This document shows positions 11,209 through 22,469 of a stretch of 64,000 nt of DNA, in pieces; position 1 is the first letter of the stretch, and every line of letters starts with the position of its first letter. The notes under the pieces are model-generated. The model made no database searches and had not been told where the DNA came from. It saw only the letters and a list, made by a program, of their open reading frames with translations. Made by a program: the position numbers and the translations under genes. Source of the DNA: Thermothielavioides terrestris NRRL 8126 (taxonomy: Eukaryota; Ascomycota; Sordariomycetes; Sordariales; Chaetomiaceae); assembly GCF_000226115.1 (NCBI RefSeq), contig NC_016458.1, positions 2,542,001 to 2,606,000 of the forward strand, written 5' to 3'.

Positions 11209-12585
11209 ATGGTTCGATTTCTCGTCCGCGCAAGCGCAGAGGAATTGCTCTTTCGAAGAATGGCGCCTTTCATTCATGACGACGAGCAGAAGTTCTTCTT
11301 GCCGACACGCGAGGCTCAGAGAACAGGCGGTCATGGAGCCGAAAACCGCGCGGATCCCGATATGTTGCTGGGGACGGACAGCCGAGCGGCGATGCTCGAC
11401 CGGGCTGAGGACATATCCGTCGCGCTGGAATGGAAGTTGCTGCTTCCGCTGCTCGCCCGCGGGGTGAAGGACCCACGGCCGAGCGACCGGCGACAAGTTC
11501 TTGAAGCGCAGGACGAGAATGACGTACAGGCCTGCATGGAACAAGCCTACGGATCCATTGCCCAGGCGATCAGGAAAGCAGGCGAAACAGCCGTTACCAT
11601 GCACTCGCTCCTGAAAGACAACCTTGAGGAGAAGGATTTCTGGGCCTCTGGCTGGGTGGTCAAGAAGGCCAACTCGGCCGAGCCTCTGGAGGAGGAGAAG
11701 TCTTTCAGCGGATACGTGTGGGTGCCGGTTGAAATCTGCTCGCCCAAGATGCGATTTCAAGACCCCGAGACCCAGGCCCGCATGCAACGGGTGATGGACG
11801 TGTTGAACTCGAGCCATCGCTTGGCTGCGAACTGCACTTGCGAGGTCCACATACACCTGGGCCGGATGGATGGCCGACCGTGGTCATTGCCGACCCTCAA
11901 GAGACTCGGCACGCTCTTGTGGCTGGCGGAGCCGACGTTGCGGAGCATCAGGGACCCGAGGTCGCCGAACTTCCACAACGTCTATACCTGGGGGTTCGCG
12001 ATGAGGCGGCACAGCCGGCTTGCCAGGCGGGTGGGCGAGCTGGCAACCTTGCCCAGCGATGAGCAGGGAACGATCCCAGAGACGCATGTCTTGGACGCTC
12101 TCCAAGGCCCCATGGCGGTTCCTGCTGAGGAGCGCATGGCGCTGATCGAAATATGGAAGACTGCTTCGCATCTCGAGCTCGGCCAGCTGCTATCGGGACC
12201 AGCGAAGAAAACCCGGCGGCTTGGCTTCAACTTCAGCGCGTTTGGCGAGGAAGACGAGCGAGCGAGGCGCAACCCACGGACCGTGGAGTTCCGGATGATG
12301 GACGGTTCGGTGAGGGCCGACTTGATTTTGGGATGGTTGGCCATTTGCGGCAGCATTGCCCAGAGCGCGGTCTCGACCTCCGACGGCCGTTTTGCTGCGG
12401 CTATCCGAACCTCCTTGAGGCAGCGAATAGACGAGGCGACAATAAGAGACACAAGAGAAACGGTGGGGCATCGACGGGGACGGGAGTTCAGGGAGTTGAT
12501 GCAGGCGCTGGGCGTGGCTGCGGAGCACTACCGCGGCCTGGAAGAGAAGGTCACGCGAGAGCATTGCTTGCATCTCTGCGCATAA
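11209..12585 (+). CDS. Fungal amidoligase-family protein (COOH-NH2 ligase)
   Basis: One open exon gives 458 residues from ATG 11209, or 441 from ATG 11260, which has the better start context (AAGAATGGC). Signs of the amidoligase_2 family (a glutamine-synthetase-like ATP-dependent ligase fold) are an opening DISVALEWKLLLPL strand where FGVELEFLL is usual, VPVEICSPKM, CEVHIHLG (the HVH-type metal motif), then LLWLAEPTLRSI, SRLA and RTVEFRMMDGS near the end, where TIEFRQHEGT is usual. The family joins amines to carboxylates; fungal substrates are unknown. The N-terminal 60 residues look disordered. In the first strand Val-Ala replaces the usual Gly-Val and the second Glu is Trp-Lys, so activity is uncertain. 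Confidence 0.75.
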   Translation: MVRFLVRASAEELLFRRMAPFIHDDEQKFFLPTREAQRTGGHGAENRADPDMLLGTDSRAAMLDRAEDISVALEWKLLLPLLARGVKDPRPSDRRQVLEAQDENDVQACMEQAYGSIAQAIRKAGETAVTMHSLLKDNLEEKDFWASGWVVKKANSAEPLEEEKSFSGYVWVPVEICSPKMRFQDPETQARMQRVMDVLNSSHRLAANCTCEVHIHLGRMDGRPWSLPTLKRLGTLLWLAEPTLRSIRDPRSPNFHNVYTWGFAMRRHSRLARRVGELATLPSDEQGTIPETHVLDALQGPMAVPAEERMALIEIWKTASHLELGQLLSGPAKKTRRLGFNFSAFGEEDERARRNPRTVEFRMMDGSVRADLILGWLAICGSIAQSAVSTSDGRFAAAIRTSLRQRIDEATIRDTRETVGHRRGREFRELMQALGVAAEHYRGLEEKVTREHCLHLCA

Positions 12586-13344
12586 GCAACCGTGGGATCT
12601 GCATACGGTGGTAATCTGGCTTTGTAGAGCAAACGCATCTTTGAAGGAGGGGGACTGATCGTGGTTTTGGGCGGCATCGTTTTCTGTTGTTCGAATGTTC
12701 TCAAGTCGGCCGATGCCGCTGCTCAGTCGCTTGAACTGGATAGAGTTTCAGGAGCCAAGGATTTCTAGCCGAGCGTGGAAGCTGAGCGACGTTGTGCAGC
12801 CCGTCCATGTGACCTCGAGACCGATGACTCGCTCCTTCCTCAGCAGCTAATTGGGGCTCCGAAACGGCGGCACAGGGTAAGCTCGAGATTTCGAATTTCA
12901 AGATCCACCGTTCCTTCCTGTATGGGCGATGAGTTATCGCCTGAGCTCACGCTCAACAATGGTTCCAGGTACCAACTGTATGGATGGCACAGGACTGTGA
13001 GACTCGTTTGCATGGGGTACTGGTTCCTGCGCTGGCGCTGGGGTTCTGGGGTCCTGGGGATCTATGACATCACAAGATTCCCCTATGAAAGGAGAAAGCT
13101 CTGGGCCGCACACGACTGCCGGAGACATCGATCCAATCTACACTCTGTGATGATCTCCGCAATTCGGCAGGAGGACAGCATCTCATATCCTCCCGCACCG
13201 GGCACCATTAGCTTTGCCTCTTTCGAAGGACAGCAGAATCGCAGTTCCGGCTCCTCACCCACCGTCGCTGCACCATCAATCAGTCTCTGCAGCAGCGATT
13301 CAGATTGCCTCTCATTTTTCGTCTGCTACATCATTCTGGCGAAC
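12586..13344. other. Intergenic and leader of the 13345 gene
   Basis: No gene is seen. An open frame from 12775 runs into the first exon at 13345 but has no protein-like pattern upstream of that ATG. Confidence 0.5.
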
Positions 13345-14595
13345 ATGACGATCACGAGGTCCGCAGCAAAAAAACAAGAGCAGACGGCCCGGGCGGCTCC
13401 GGCTGACGGGGCTCAGCCCGGCTCAAAGCACAAGACGGAGGAAGCCCCAAAGCCTCCAAGCCCCAAGCGAACCAAGAGACAGGGTGGAAAGACTGCTACG
13501 GGGTAAGCCCATATCCCCGTCAATACGTTGTTCGTCTAACCCGTCAATGGAAGTGAGGAGGAAGAACAGGAAAAGGTTCAAGTGGCGCAAGAGACAGCTC
13601 CGAAGCGAGAAGATCTCAAGGTCGAGGAAAAACCCCGAGAGCCCGAAGTTAAAAAGGACGACGCCTCGGCTGTGGAGCCACAGGGTCGTGAGGAAGCTGT
13701 CCCATCGAGCATCCTGGAGAAGGGGATCATCTACTTCTTCTTCCGCAGCCGCGTCAACGTCGACGAGCCCTTGGACGTGAGCGAGATCGCCCGGAGCCAC
13801 ATCATCCTGCGGCCGATCGAGAAGGACGCCAAGCTCGGGAGCGGCCCGATCGGCGACGCCGGCAACAGCCGCGTGTGCGTGATCCCAAAGAAGACGCTGC
13901 CGCAGAGCGGCCGCGACCGCTGGATCGGGTTCGTCGAGAAGGCGGGCGCCTCGTTCCAGCGGCTCAAGGACGAGTTCCTGGCCTCGGCCGACTACCAGAC
14001 CAAGACCCGCGGCGAGCGGCACGCGCCGGCCGCCACCCCGGTCGGCGAGGGCGTCTACGCCATCACCAGCACGGGCCGGGAGAGCCATCTGGCGTACATG
14101 CTGACGCTGCCCGAGAAGCTGGGCGAGGTGCAGAAGGAGATCGGGCTGAAGGAGAAGGGCAGCTTCATCATCAGCACCAAGAACCCGGAGTATCCCGGCC
14201 CGGCGAATGCGCGGCTTCCCAAGGCACCCGAGTACCCCAAGGAGTGGGTTGCCTTCTTCCCTCTTTCTCATTCGTACCACCGTTGTCTAACCGAGCTCGG
14301 CAGGTTCTTTGAGGAGTTCCGGTCTCTCCGCTGGGTCCCAACCCAGCCGAAGCACCTTGATTACGCCAACACTCAGTTCCTCCTGGTCGGGGAGTCGTCT
14401 GGCGTGGAGAAGGCCCTGGCGCAGCAGCGGGAGGACCAGAAGGAGGGCAAGGCGGAGCCAGCGGAGGAGATGGAGAAACTGGAAGACGAAGACACGCGGC
14501 GGATGAAGGATCTAAACGACAATGATTCGAGCCGCATCTTCGAGGATTTGCAGGTGCATGCGGGAGACTACCCCAAGTTGCAGACCACCTTTTGA
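13345..14595 (+). CDS. Conserved fungal protein often labelled 'BTB domain transcription factor'
   Basis: Exons 13345-13502, 13554-14243 and 14304-14595 give 379 residues. The 60-bp second intron (GTGGGT donor) is open, and removing it joins YPKE to FFEEFRSLRW. Residues 1-110 are Lys/Glu/Pro-rich and start MTITRSAAKK. The folded part begins with GIIYFFFRSRV and includes KTRGERHAPAA, GEGVYAITSTGRESHLAYML, LGEVQKEIGLKEKGSFIISTKNPEYPG and LDYANTQFLLVGE. That order is the one seen in Sordariomycete proteins deposited as 'BTB domain transcription factor'. No BTB fold is visible here, so the label should not be read as function. The basic N-terminus could be a nuclear signal. The C-terminus is charged and helical. 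Confidence 0.8.
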
Positions 14596-15322
14596 GGTGA
14601 TAAGTCTAAAGGAGAGAGGATGCTGATTCGTTGGGAACTTGGATATTTCACATCCATCGCTTTAAGCACAGTCTTTCGGAGTATGAGATATGAATGAAAC
14701 CCTTGGACAGGTCAGGTGCCTGATTGTATAGCATCCTAGGTAGTAATTGGATGCACGGGGATGATTTAGGGTAGTATTCATCCAGCAGCATGGCATTGAA
14801 TTTCCCTGGCGAATGCGATTGATAAGTCAAAAATGCACCCCTCCTATCGAGCTTTAAACCAGTTCAAGGTGACATTTTCTAACCGTCGCAGCGTAAGGAT
14901 GCATTGGTCTTTAACTCGTGCGCTGTGCATCTCCCGGCAGTCATGCAGTGCCGAACAGACTCCTCACCAGTGGCTTCCCCGGGATTTGGAATCCGGGGGC
15001 TGAAAGACACTAGCGCACGATCCCCCGCATGTCGTTGCACTAGGGCCACGAACTACCGGCCCGGCAATGCGGTGCGGACACTCACCACTGTGTAGTGTAG
15101 ATGTAGTCCCAGCGTTTGGGCACGCTAAATTAGATCCCCTGGATCTGCAATTAAAGCCATCCCGTTTCCCAGGGGAGAGAGGCTGGCGTTGGTGTCTTCC
15201 CATCACCGGCTGTGTCTTGCCAACGACTCTGCCTGCTTTGTTGATACGTTGAACTCGCAAACCCTCTCAGGCTACCGTCCGCGGAGCGATCAACTTGCTT
15301 GCTTGCCTTCTACGCCAGCAAG
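14596..15322. other. Intergenic
   Basis: 3' UTR of the preceding gene and promoter of the transporter. Nothing else is recognised. Confidence 0.5.
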
Positions 15323-17488
15323 ATGGCGCCAGACACGGACGGAAAGCAGTCTGATCAGGGCCAGCTGGAGGTGCACGAGGCCGAGCAGGTCAGCAACGGC
15401 TCGTCCGGCGGCCGTGAAGTGCACCGGCCACACCACCTCGAGGTGGTGCCCATCGAGGAGGAAGCTCACCAGGGCGACGTGCACATCAACCTGAGCTGGC
15501 GGTCATGGGTACGTTCGGCGCTCCCATTCCCACCCTGTCCCCTCTAGATCGAGCAGCAGAAGGACTTACGTGTCACCACCAAAGCTCGTCGTGTTCATCA
15601 CCTGCTTCGCGTAAGTTCAGCTGCTCCCGAAACACTCCCTGGCCATCTCACCGCCATGCTCTAACCAACCCCCTCCTCCAACCAGGATCATGGCCCAAGT
15701 CTTCGTCGTCGTGGCAGCCGGCTCGGTGATCGCCTTCATCATCCGCGACATCGGCTCGGCGTCGCTGGCGGGCTGGGTCATCCAGGGCCCGCTGCTGATG
15801 CAGTCGGTGCTGTCGCCGATCGTGGGGCGGCTGTCGGACGTACTGGACCGCAAGATGCTGGCGGCGGTGCCGCCGCTGATCGCCTTCGCCGGCGCCGTCG
15901 TGTCGGCCCGCGCCACCAACATGAACATGCTCATCGGCGGCGGCATCCTCATCGGCACCACGCTGTCCACCATCTCCATCGTGCAGGCCATCCCGTCCGA
16001 GATCTTGCCGCTCAAGTACCGGGCGCTGGCCAACGGGTTCGCGTTTGTGGGAGGCGCCGTCGGGGGCATGTGAGTTTCGATTTTCTTCTTCTTTGCGGCA
16101 CAAAAGAATGGCGGCGTTGACGGCGGCTGACCTGGTGATGTGTAGTGTCGGCGGAATGGGCGCCGGCGCCGTGACAAATGTCGATGCGGGCGGCTGGCGG
16201 TACATCTTTTGGATGCAGGCGGCGTTCCATGGCGCCACGGCCTTGGGCCTGTTGGCGTTCTACTGGCCGCCCAAGCAAGAGCGGCCCAAGGTCTCGCTGC
16301 GCGATATCCTGTGGTCGATCGACCCCATCGGCTCGTTCCTCTTCGTGTCGAGCGCGACACTAATGCTACTGGCGCTGGACTGGGCCGGCGGAGCATACGC
16401 CTGGTCGGATCCCCATGTGGCGGCGCCGCTGGCCATTGGGCTGGCGCTGTTTGTGTTGTTCGGGCTGTACGGTGCGTGCTGATACCCTTGGACTCGCTGT
16501 GCTGTCAAACGCCGAATATCTCGCTGATGCCTTTTCTTTTCGCGAATCAGAGTGGAAGGGCCGCGACGATGGCCTGGTTGCGCACGTCTTCTTCCATCGC
16601 GATGCCAACTTTGCGCTGTCCGTCTTCGCCTTCGCCGTCGAGGGCTGGATCTTCTACAGCGCGGTCAACTCCATCACGCCGCAGCTGGTGCTCAACCTTG
16701 GCTTCGAGAGCGACTCGTGGCGCATCAGCGTCCGCCAGCTGTCGTACTCCATCACCACGCTGGTCTTCTCCTTCGTTGTGACGTGGTATTCGACCCGTTT
16801 CAAGGACCTCAAGACCCCGCTTCTCGTCACTTGGGGCTTCTTCCTCGTCGTGTAAGTCACTACAACCCCTATTCATTCATGACACCCCCCCACCGAACAG
16901 CCCAACCCAAACTGACAGGCGCAAACCAGGACGATCGTCTACGCCGCCTTCCAGCCGGGCTGGAACCGGGCGCAGATCGGGCTCAACATCATCGCGGGCA
17001 TCGGGCAGTCGGGCCCGCTGACGCTGCTGGTGGCGTGCATCCAGTTCAGCGCGCCGCACGCGTTCCTGTCGACGGCGACGGGGCTGGGCTTCTCGGCGCG
17101 GGCGATCGGCGGGGCGTTCGGCTCGGCCGTGCTGGACGCCATCATCAACGGGCGCATCGCGTCGCACTACGCGCCCGCCGTGGCCGCCGCCGCCACGGGC
17201 GCCGGCCTGCCGGCCGCAAGCGTGCCCGCGCTGCTGGCGGCGCTGGCGGCCGGGGAGATCGGCACGGGCGACGTGCCCGGCGCCACGGCGGCCGTGTGGG
17301 ACGCCGCGGTGACCGAGAGCAGGGCGCAGTACACGCAGGCGTACCGACTCGCGTGGGCGTCCATCATCCCGTTCGTGGTGCTCGCCACGGTGGCGATCGT
17401 GTGCATGCGCGGTGTGAGCGAGCTGATGACGGAGAAGGTGGAGGCCACGGTCGAGCGGGTCGAGGCGCGGGACGAGAAGACGGTCTAG
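15323..17488 (+). CDS. MFS transporter, siderophore-iron/TRI12 family, 14 TM
   Basis: Exons 15323-15508, 15585-15610, 15686-16069, 16146-16471, 16551-16851 and 16930-17488 give 593 residues; the second exon is only 26 bp. Splicing joins NLSWRSW to LVVFITCFAIMAQVFVVVAAGSVIAFI, a family hallmark at the end of the cytosolic N-terminus and the first span. The motif GRLSDVLDRK is the MFS loop 2-3 signature. Later spans include GGWRYIFWMQAAFHG, AISVRQLSY-like and GPLTLLVACIQFSAPH. Related proteins take up ferric siderophores or export toxins such as trichothecenes at the plasma membrane. No siderophore synthetase or terpene gene lies nearby, so uptake is the simpler guess. Confidence 0.88.
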
Positions 17489-18828
17489 GGCAGGCAGTGG
17501 AGTGAGTGGAGTTGGATGCCTCTCGCGGTCGGTCCTCCGGGCCTCAGCTGTGCCAACCTGGCTTCCGTAGTTTGTGAGTTGAAGCTAATACGCAGATGTG
17601 CTCGCTTGCATCAGTATCTCCAAGCAAGCAGTTCACCCCGCGACGGAGGCCGCCATCCCTACTTCGGCGCGATGCTACACTCAGTACCCAATCGGGCATG
17701 ACTTGCTGCTCCTGCACCTGCCACCGCCGCAGTGTGTGGAGGGGTGCCCGGAGAGGTGGAGGGGTGGACCTGCATGCATGGCTAGGGACCAGGCTGCTCA
17801 GCTGAACAAGGGTCGTGAGGAATTGTTCCACCCCGCAACCCCGCAGCATGAAGTCAGCGGTGCTCGAGGGAACAGCGGCCAGTGTTTGAGAATCCCAGTC
17901 TATGAGCATCCAATGCTTCCAATGCCTCCTGGCGCCTACTGCTAGTGCCGGGCTGGCGAGACAGGAAAGGTAGGAAATTGCGTGGCGGCTTGTGCTGACC
18001 GCAAAGGATCGGAATGGACGGTTGACGTTGACACCGGTATCTCGGTTCCAATGCGACGCGGCAGTGTTCCAGTGTTCCGATCACTTGTGCCTGTTGCCTG
18101 TTGGTTGATCGCCCGAAACAAGCTCAATGCAAGCTCAATCCAAGCTTTCTTGGCTGCCGTTAACTATTCTTGGCCCTGCGCCAAGACCAGCGCGGGACGG
18201 CACAGCCCATTGGGCCCCTGATGAAACATGCTGGGAGGGGCAGAGACATGGCGCATCATTGCGGTTCCTGTTTCCACCCAAGCGGAGTGGCAATTCCTTT
18301 GAGCGACGCAAGTTCCTGGGCCCAAACGCGGAGGTGTTGTAGGGGTCCAAAACGAGGGGCAGAGGCGCAGGCGGCAGGAGGGGTCGAGGGGTCTCATCAG
18401 CGGGGCCCAACGGCTGCCTGTGAGTGGTCGACTGCCCCACTCACCGCTGCCGTTGCGCGTCTCTCGTAACTTGGTTTTACGACATCCCGACTGCGATTGA
18501 GGGGCTCTTTCAATGCGCAGCACCCTCCAACACGGCGCGCCGCTTCCCAGCCATTGGATGAAGCCACATGCCTAATGCGTCAAGCTCGCGTTGTAGTGTA
18601 CGTAGCTTGATCGGCCCATGCCGGCTGCAGCTGCGGCCAATCAGCTTCGGGGTGCGCGACGCGCGCGGATCAGGGACGAGGGACGGGCGATGAGGTGGCG
18701 GACCCACGGCGGGGAACCTGTTGATGAGCTAACTCGTGTAGTGTGCTGTACAATGGGGTCTGTGGCCCCATGGTGAGGGGCTAACCATCAGGGTGGTGAA
18801 GCGGCCGCAGAGGAGGGCTGCTGCTGCG
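17489..18828. other. 1.3-kb intergenic region
   Basis: No gene is recognised. It holds the transporter 3' UTR and the promoter of the CipC-like gene. Confidence 0.5.
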
Positions 18829-18890
18829 TATATAACATGCCCCTCCTCTGCCCTCCTCCTCTGCCTTTCCCTCCTCCTTCTCCATTCCAT
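18829..18890 (+). promoter_or_regulatory. TATA box and CT-rich leader of the CipC-like gene
   Basis: TATATAA at 18829-18835 is followed by an almost pure pyrimidine tract (18840-18890) and then a CA-rich leader to ATG 18981. TATA plus CT tract is typical of strongly transcribed fungal genes. Confidence 0.6.
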
Positions 18891-18980
18891 CAACGCTCCC
18901 ACACACACAATCAAAGATACCTCGGCTCGTTCTACCTTGCAAAAAACACACACACAAACACTTCATTTACCACAATCACC

Positions 18981-19521
18981 ATGTTCGGCTTTGGTATGTG
19001 TCCCCAGCTCTTGCACCAACTCGGTTCAGCCCCTGAAGTTTCGACCTCCCCCGGCTAACCTCACCTTCCCCTCACTCACAGGCGACGCGAAGGAGGCCCG
19101 CGACGAGGTCTATGACGGCCAGCCGCACGAGTCCAAGCTCTCCCACGAGCTGATCGGCTCCGCTGCCGCCTTCGAGGGCATGCGCCTCTGGGAGAAGAAG
19201 CAGCGCGAGGAGGGCAAGACGGTCAACCACGGCCTGGCCAAGGAGCTGCTGGCCGCGGCCGTCGGCTTCGAGGTCGACAAGCTCGTCGAGACCAAGGGCC
19301 TCGACTTCATTGACCGCGAGCGCGCCAAGCACCACGCCAAGAAGCAGGCCGAGGAGCTGTATGAGCAGCACTACGGCGGGCAGGACCAGTATGACCCGTA
19401 AGTTGCATCCTTTTCTTCTGCCTTTCCCCCCCCCGTCTCCCACGGATTTGGTTGCTGATTGCGTGCGTGTGAAACATACAGGAACCAACGGGAGGCTCCT
19501 AGCCACTTCGACAACTACTGA
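18981..19521 (+). CDS. CipC-like antibiotic/stress response protein (DUF3759)
   Basis: Exons 18981-18993, 19082-19397 and 19482-19521 give 122 residues. The first exon encodes only MFGFG and the last PNQREAPSHFDNY. The body is helical: SKLSHELIGSAAAFEGMRLWEKKQREEG, then HGLAKELLAAAVGFEVDKLVETKG, DRERAKHHAKKQAEELYEQHYG. These are the features of CipC (concanamycin-induced protein) relatives, small cytosolic proteins that are abundant under antibiotic, hypoxic or host stress. The molecular role is unknown. The strong TATA/CT promoter fits high expression. The short first exon with conserved intron position is normal for the family. Confidence 0.88.
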
Positions 19522-20759
19522 GTGGCGCGGATATGAGACTGTCGGAGGAAGAACATGACGTGATGAGGTTACGTGCCGTTTTCTCGGCATACGCGGTGTC
19601 TTAGCGCATGAAGCAGCTAGCTCATGAAATTGACGAATCAAATTCAAGTACTGTGTTGAATGTAGTAGTCTGCGAGATGCGCGTTGTACATAAACCACCC
19701 CTTGGAAACGTCCAGAATGGTGACCCTGCTCCTCCAAAACCCAATTCACCATATCTCGGTAGTTTTCACTTGGACACTCCCGGGTGACAGATAGCACTCA
19801 ATGCCCCGATTCGAACATCTCTTCGGCTTCGTTGATTCCGAACGCACCGGGCCCGTCCGGACCCGAAGTAGAACGCTCTGCTGATAAGTCCGATGTTTCA
19901 CATGTATGCCTAGCACCCTACACGTGGCTAGCCTTGTAAGCTGGACGCGCGGCTTGCAACACGTCCTGCTCGCGGCTGCATTACATCCCGGCTCAGATGG
20001 GACGATATGAGGTTGCAGCGCTCCGGCTTCTCATCCCACAGGGGAGCCACCTCGGTCTCGGTTCCTTGTACGCTCTCAGCCAGGAATTATTGAATTCCAA
20101 GACTGCTAGTCCACCTCAGTGTGCTCGCAGGGTGCTACAAGCCGGAGATCTCTGCAAGATCCTGCCACGACATTACGCTGACGGTGTACAGGGCTCCCTG
20201 TCCTTGAAGATCAACGTGCCCTGCACAAGACACACTCTCGTGTCGTGTCCAGGTGACACCCATGCCGTTGTGCAAAGTTCCATCCCTTTCCTTCTGTGAG
20301 AACATGCGTGGCCTGACACGACCCTGCTCGTTTTTGAAACCAATCAATTTGTTGCTTGCCCTACGTGTCACTCAGGGACAGCTAGATGCCCTCTCCCAGT
20401 ACCGGGAATTGCGTCGCCTCGGGTAGTGCGTTTCCTTCCTTGCCAGATGTGTAAGCTGAAAGTACCTGACATGTGGAACTGGGTCGATCCCGTCTTCCGC
20501 CCGGGGACTCTGAGTGAGCTCTGTACTTGGCTTGGTCTCCTTGGTTCTGCTATTTCCTAGCTTGTCCGCCGCTCAGGTCGTGCCGTCTTCCTCACCTCCT
20601 CGGTCGCCGGGGAGAAGATGTCCCAAGCTGGCCTGTGGAGCGTTTTGACGACGTCTTCTTGCTCCGAGTTACCTCTGAGGTGGCGCAAGGACACCGACCG
20701 ACAACGGTTTCCCCGGAACAGTTCCCGATGGCGTGGCCGGCTATCCGCTGGATCAGATC
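19522..20759. other. 1.2-kb intergenic region
   Basis: No gene is recognised. Confidence 0.45.
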
Positions 20760-21080
20760 ATGTTCAACTCAACCACGACACTCCCATCCCTCTTCCCCTA
20801 CTACACCACGTCTCCCGAGCTGGCCCTGGCAGGGGTGGCGATCCTCGGCTGGTTGACAGTCGTGCACGTGTACCTGACCTGGCGCACCAAGGCGTTCGTC
20901 TTCGCCATGAACATCTACGCTGCCGCCGGTATGCTCACTTCTTCCCGCCATACCCCTCATACGATGCCAAGTCAATGTGATGTTCACTGACCGGCCGTCC
21001 ACCATCGGAAAGCCATGACAACCGGCTTCGTCCTGCGTGCTATCTCTCCACCCTCCCAACCCTCGCCTGGCCTCATGTAA
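20760..21080 (+). pseudogene. Truncated RTA1-like membrane protein remnant
   Basis: Two exons can be read, 20760-20928 and 21013-21080, starting MFNSTTTLPSLFPYYTTSPE. They contain a membrane span LAGVAILGWLTVVHVYLTWR, a second span starting TKAFVFAMNIYAAA, then MTTGFVLRAIS and a stop after 77 codons. The pattern of short outer N-terminus, first span ending in H, basic loop and a G-F-V-x-R motif resembles the first third of RTA1-like 7-TM proteins, in which the third motif is GY.fR. The rest of the family (five spans) is not found downstream. It is either a decayed copy or a very short gene. Confidence 0.35.
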
Positions 21081-21520
21081 GCACCGGCGCCTAACTATTG
21101 CTTTGCTTTCCTCCTGTCCCTTCTTGGTAGCTCGGTCTAAACCCGGTCATCCGCCCCGCGACGGTATACTTCCCTCAGGAAACGAGCCCACCTCCCTCAT
21201 CCCTAGCAGGTCCCTGCTTATCCGTCCACACCTCATTGCCGTACCGCTTTATTTGCCCTCATGCCCCAATTGACCAACGAGTCGGCGGCAGAGGTGCAAA
21301 GGCGGTTGCCACGGGTGGCTGGTAATAGGCGATACAAGGGGAAGTCAAGGGCGTGGGTGGCATCAAGGAAAATTGCAGCTGTACTTCTAGTGTGCCATGT
21401 GCCTGAGAAGCGGCGTTAGAGGTTTGACTTGCAATATCAGATTTTAGCGGCAGCTTACCATGAGTCCCTCACTGACGAGCCGAGCTCATACTGACCCTCC
21501 CCGTGGCCCGGACGGCCACT
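21081..21520. other. Intergenic
   Basis: No RTA1 continuation and no other gene is seen here. It serves as 3' flank for the minus-strand gene at 21521. Confidence 0.45.
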
Positions 21521-22469
21521 TCAACTGCCCTCCGCAACAACCGGATCAGCTTCAGCAGGCCAGACCAGCCACACCAGTATCGCGACCGCCTTGAGCGCAG
21601 CAGCCGTCCACAACGCGCCGGCGACGCCAACCGAGCTCAGCGCGAACCTGCCGCCGGCAAACGCGCCGAGCAGCAGGAACAGCGGCGCGGCCGTGCGGCG
21701 GTTGCGCTCGACGTTGCGCAGGGCAAACAGCTCGGCGTCGGAGAACAGGTCGCAGTAGATGCTGGTCAGCACCACGCTGGTCAGCGCGTTGTACCGGAGC
21801 GCCCTGCTCAGCACGGCCTGGCCGCAGCTCTGGAAGGCGACCAGGGCGATCGGCACCAGGACGTGCCAGCCGATCTCGTCCTGGCCGGCCGGCGGCCCCG
21901 TCGCGGTCACCACGCCGGCCGCGGCAGCGGTGAGCAGCGTCTGGGCGGCGAACGAGGCGCAGAGCACCCAGCGGCGCTTGGGCGAGCACAGGCGGTGGAA
22001 ACGGCTGAAGAGGAAGGAGCCGGTGCAGAAGGACAGCAGCGATACGCCGGATTTGATCCACCGGGTGGACTCGGCGGGCGCCGCCAGGCCGAGACCGATG
22101 TAGACCGTGTTACCTGCGTGGGCGGTGTTAGTTCCCCCCGTCGTAGAACTTATCCCTGGAGTTGATAATCAAAGGCACACCTGTCTGCATGGACACGAAC
22201 GACCCCCACTCCGAGATGGAGGAGCTGTCGAGCAGGCCGGTGACGAAGTAGCACAGCACGAGCACCACGTCTGCCCAGTCTCGGGAGACATCGGCCATCA
22301 GGTGGCGACGACGCCTGACGACGGAGGTGGAGGACTTTGCATCGTTGGTGTTGTTGTTGTGGGTAGGGAGGAGCGGCATCTCCTCGTCGTTGACAAGGTC
22401 CGGGACTGGCCGAGTCCGTTCGAGCTCATGGCGCTCCCAGAGCCGCGGCCATGGGCGGCCGACATTCAT
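21521..22469 (-). CDS. DUF1275 (YoaK-like) membrane protein
   Basis: Exons 22469-22181 and 22113-21521 on the minus strand give 293 residues. Splicing (intron 22114-22180) joins SMQTG to NTVYIGLGL, the DUF1275 signature TGLLDSSSISEWGSFVSMQTGNT split across two exons. The first 60 residues are hydrophilic with an RRRR patch; then come about six spans, including WADVVLVLCYFVTGLLD, SLLSFCTGSFLFSRF, VLCASFAAQTLLTAAAA, VLVPIALVAFQSCGQAVLSRAL and AALKAVAILVWLVW. SIYCDLFSD is a late conserved loop. The family is widespread in bacteria and fungi and its transport role is unproven. Confidence 0.85.

Noticed and set aside
19797..19850. TTCGAAC T-loop-like motif suggesting a tRNA on the minus strand
   Set aside because: The flanking stem does not pair and no anticodon arm can be folded.
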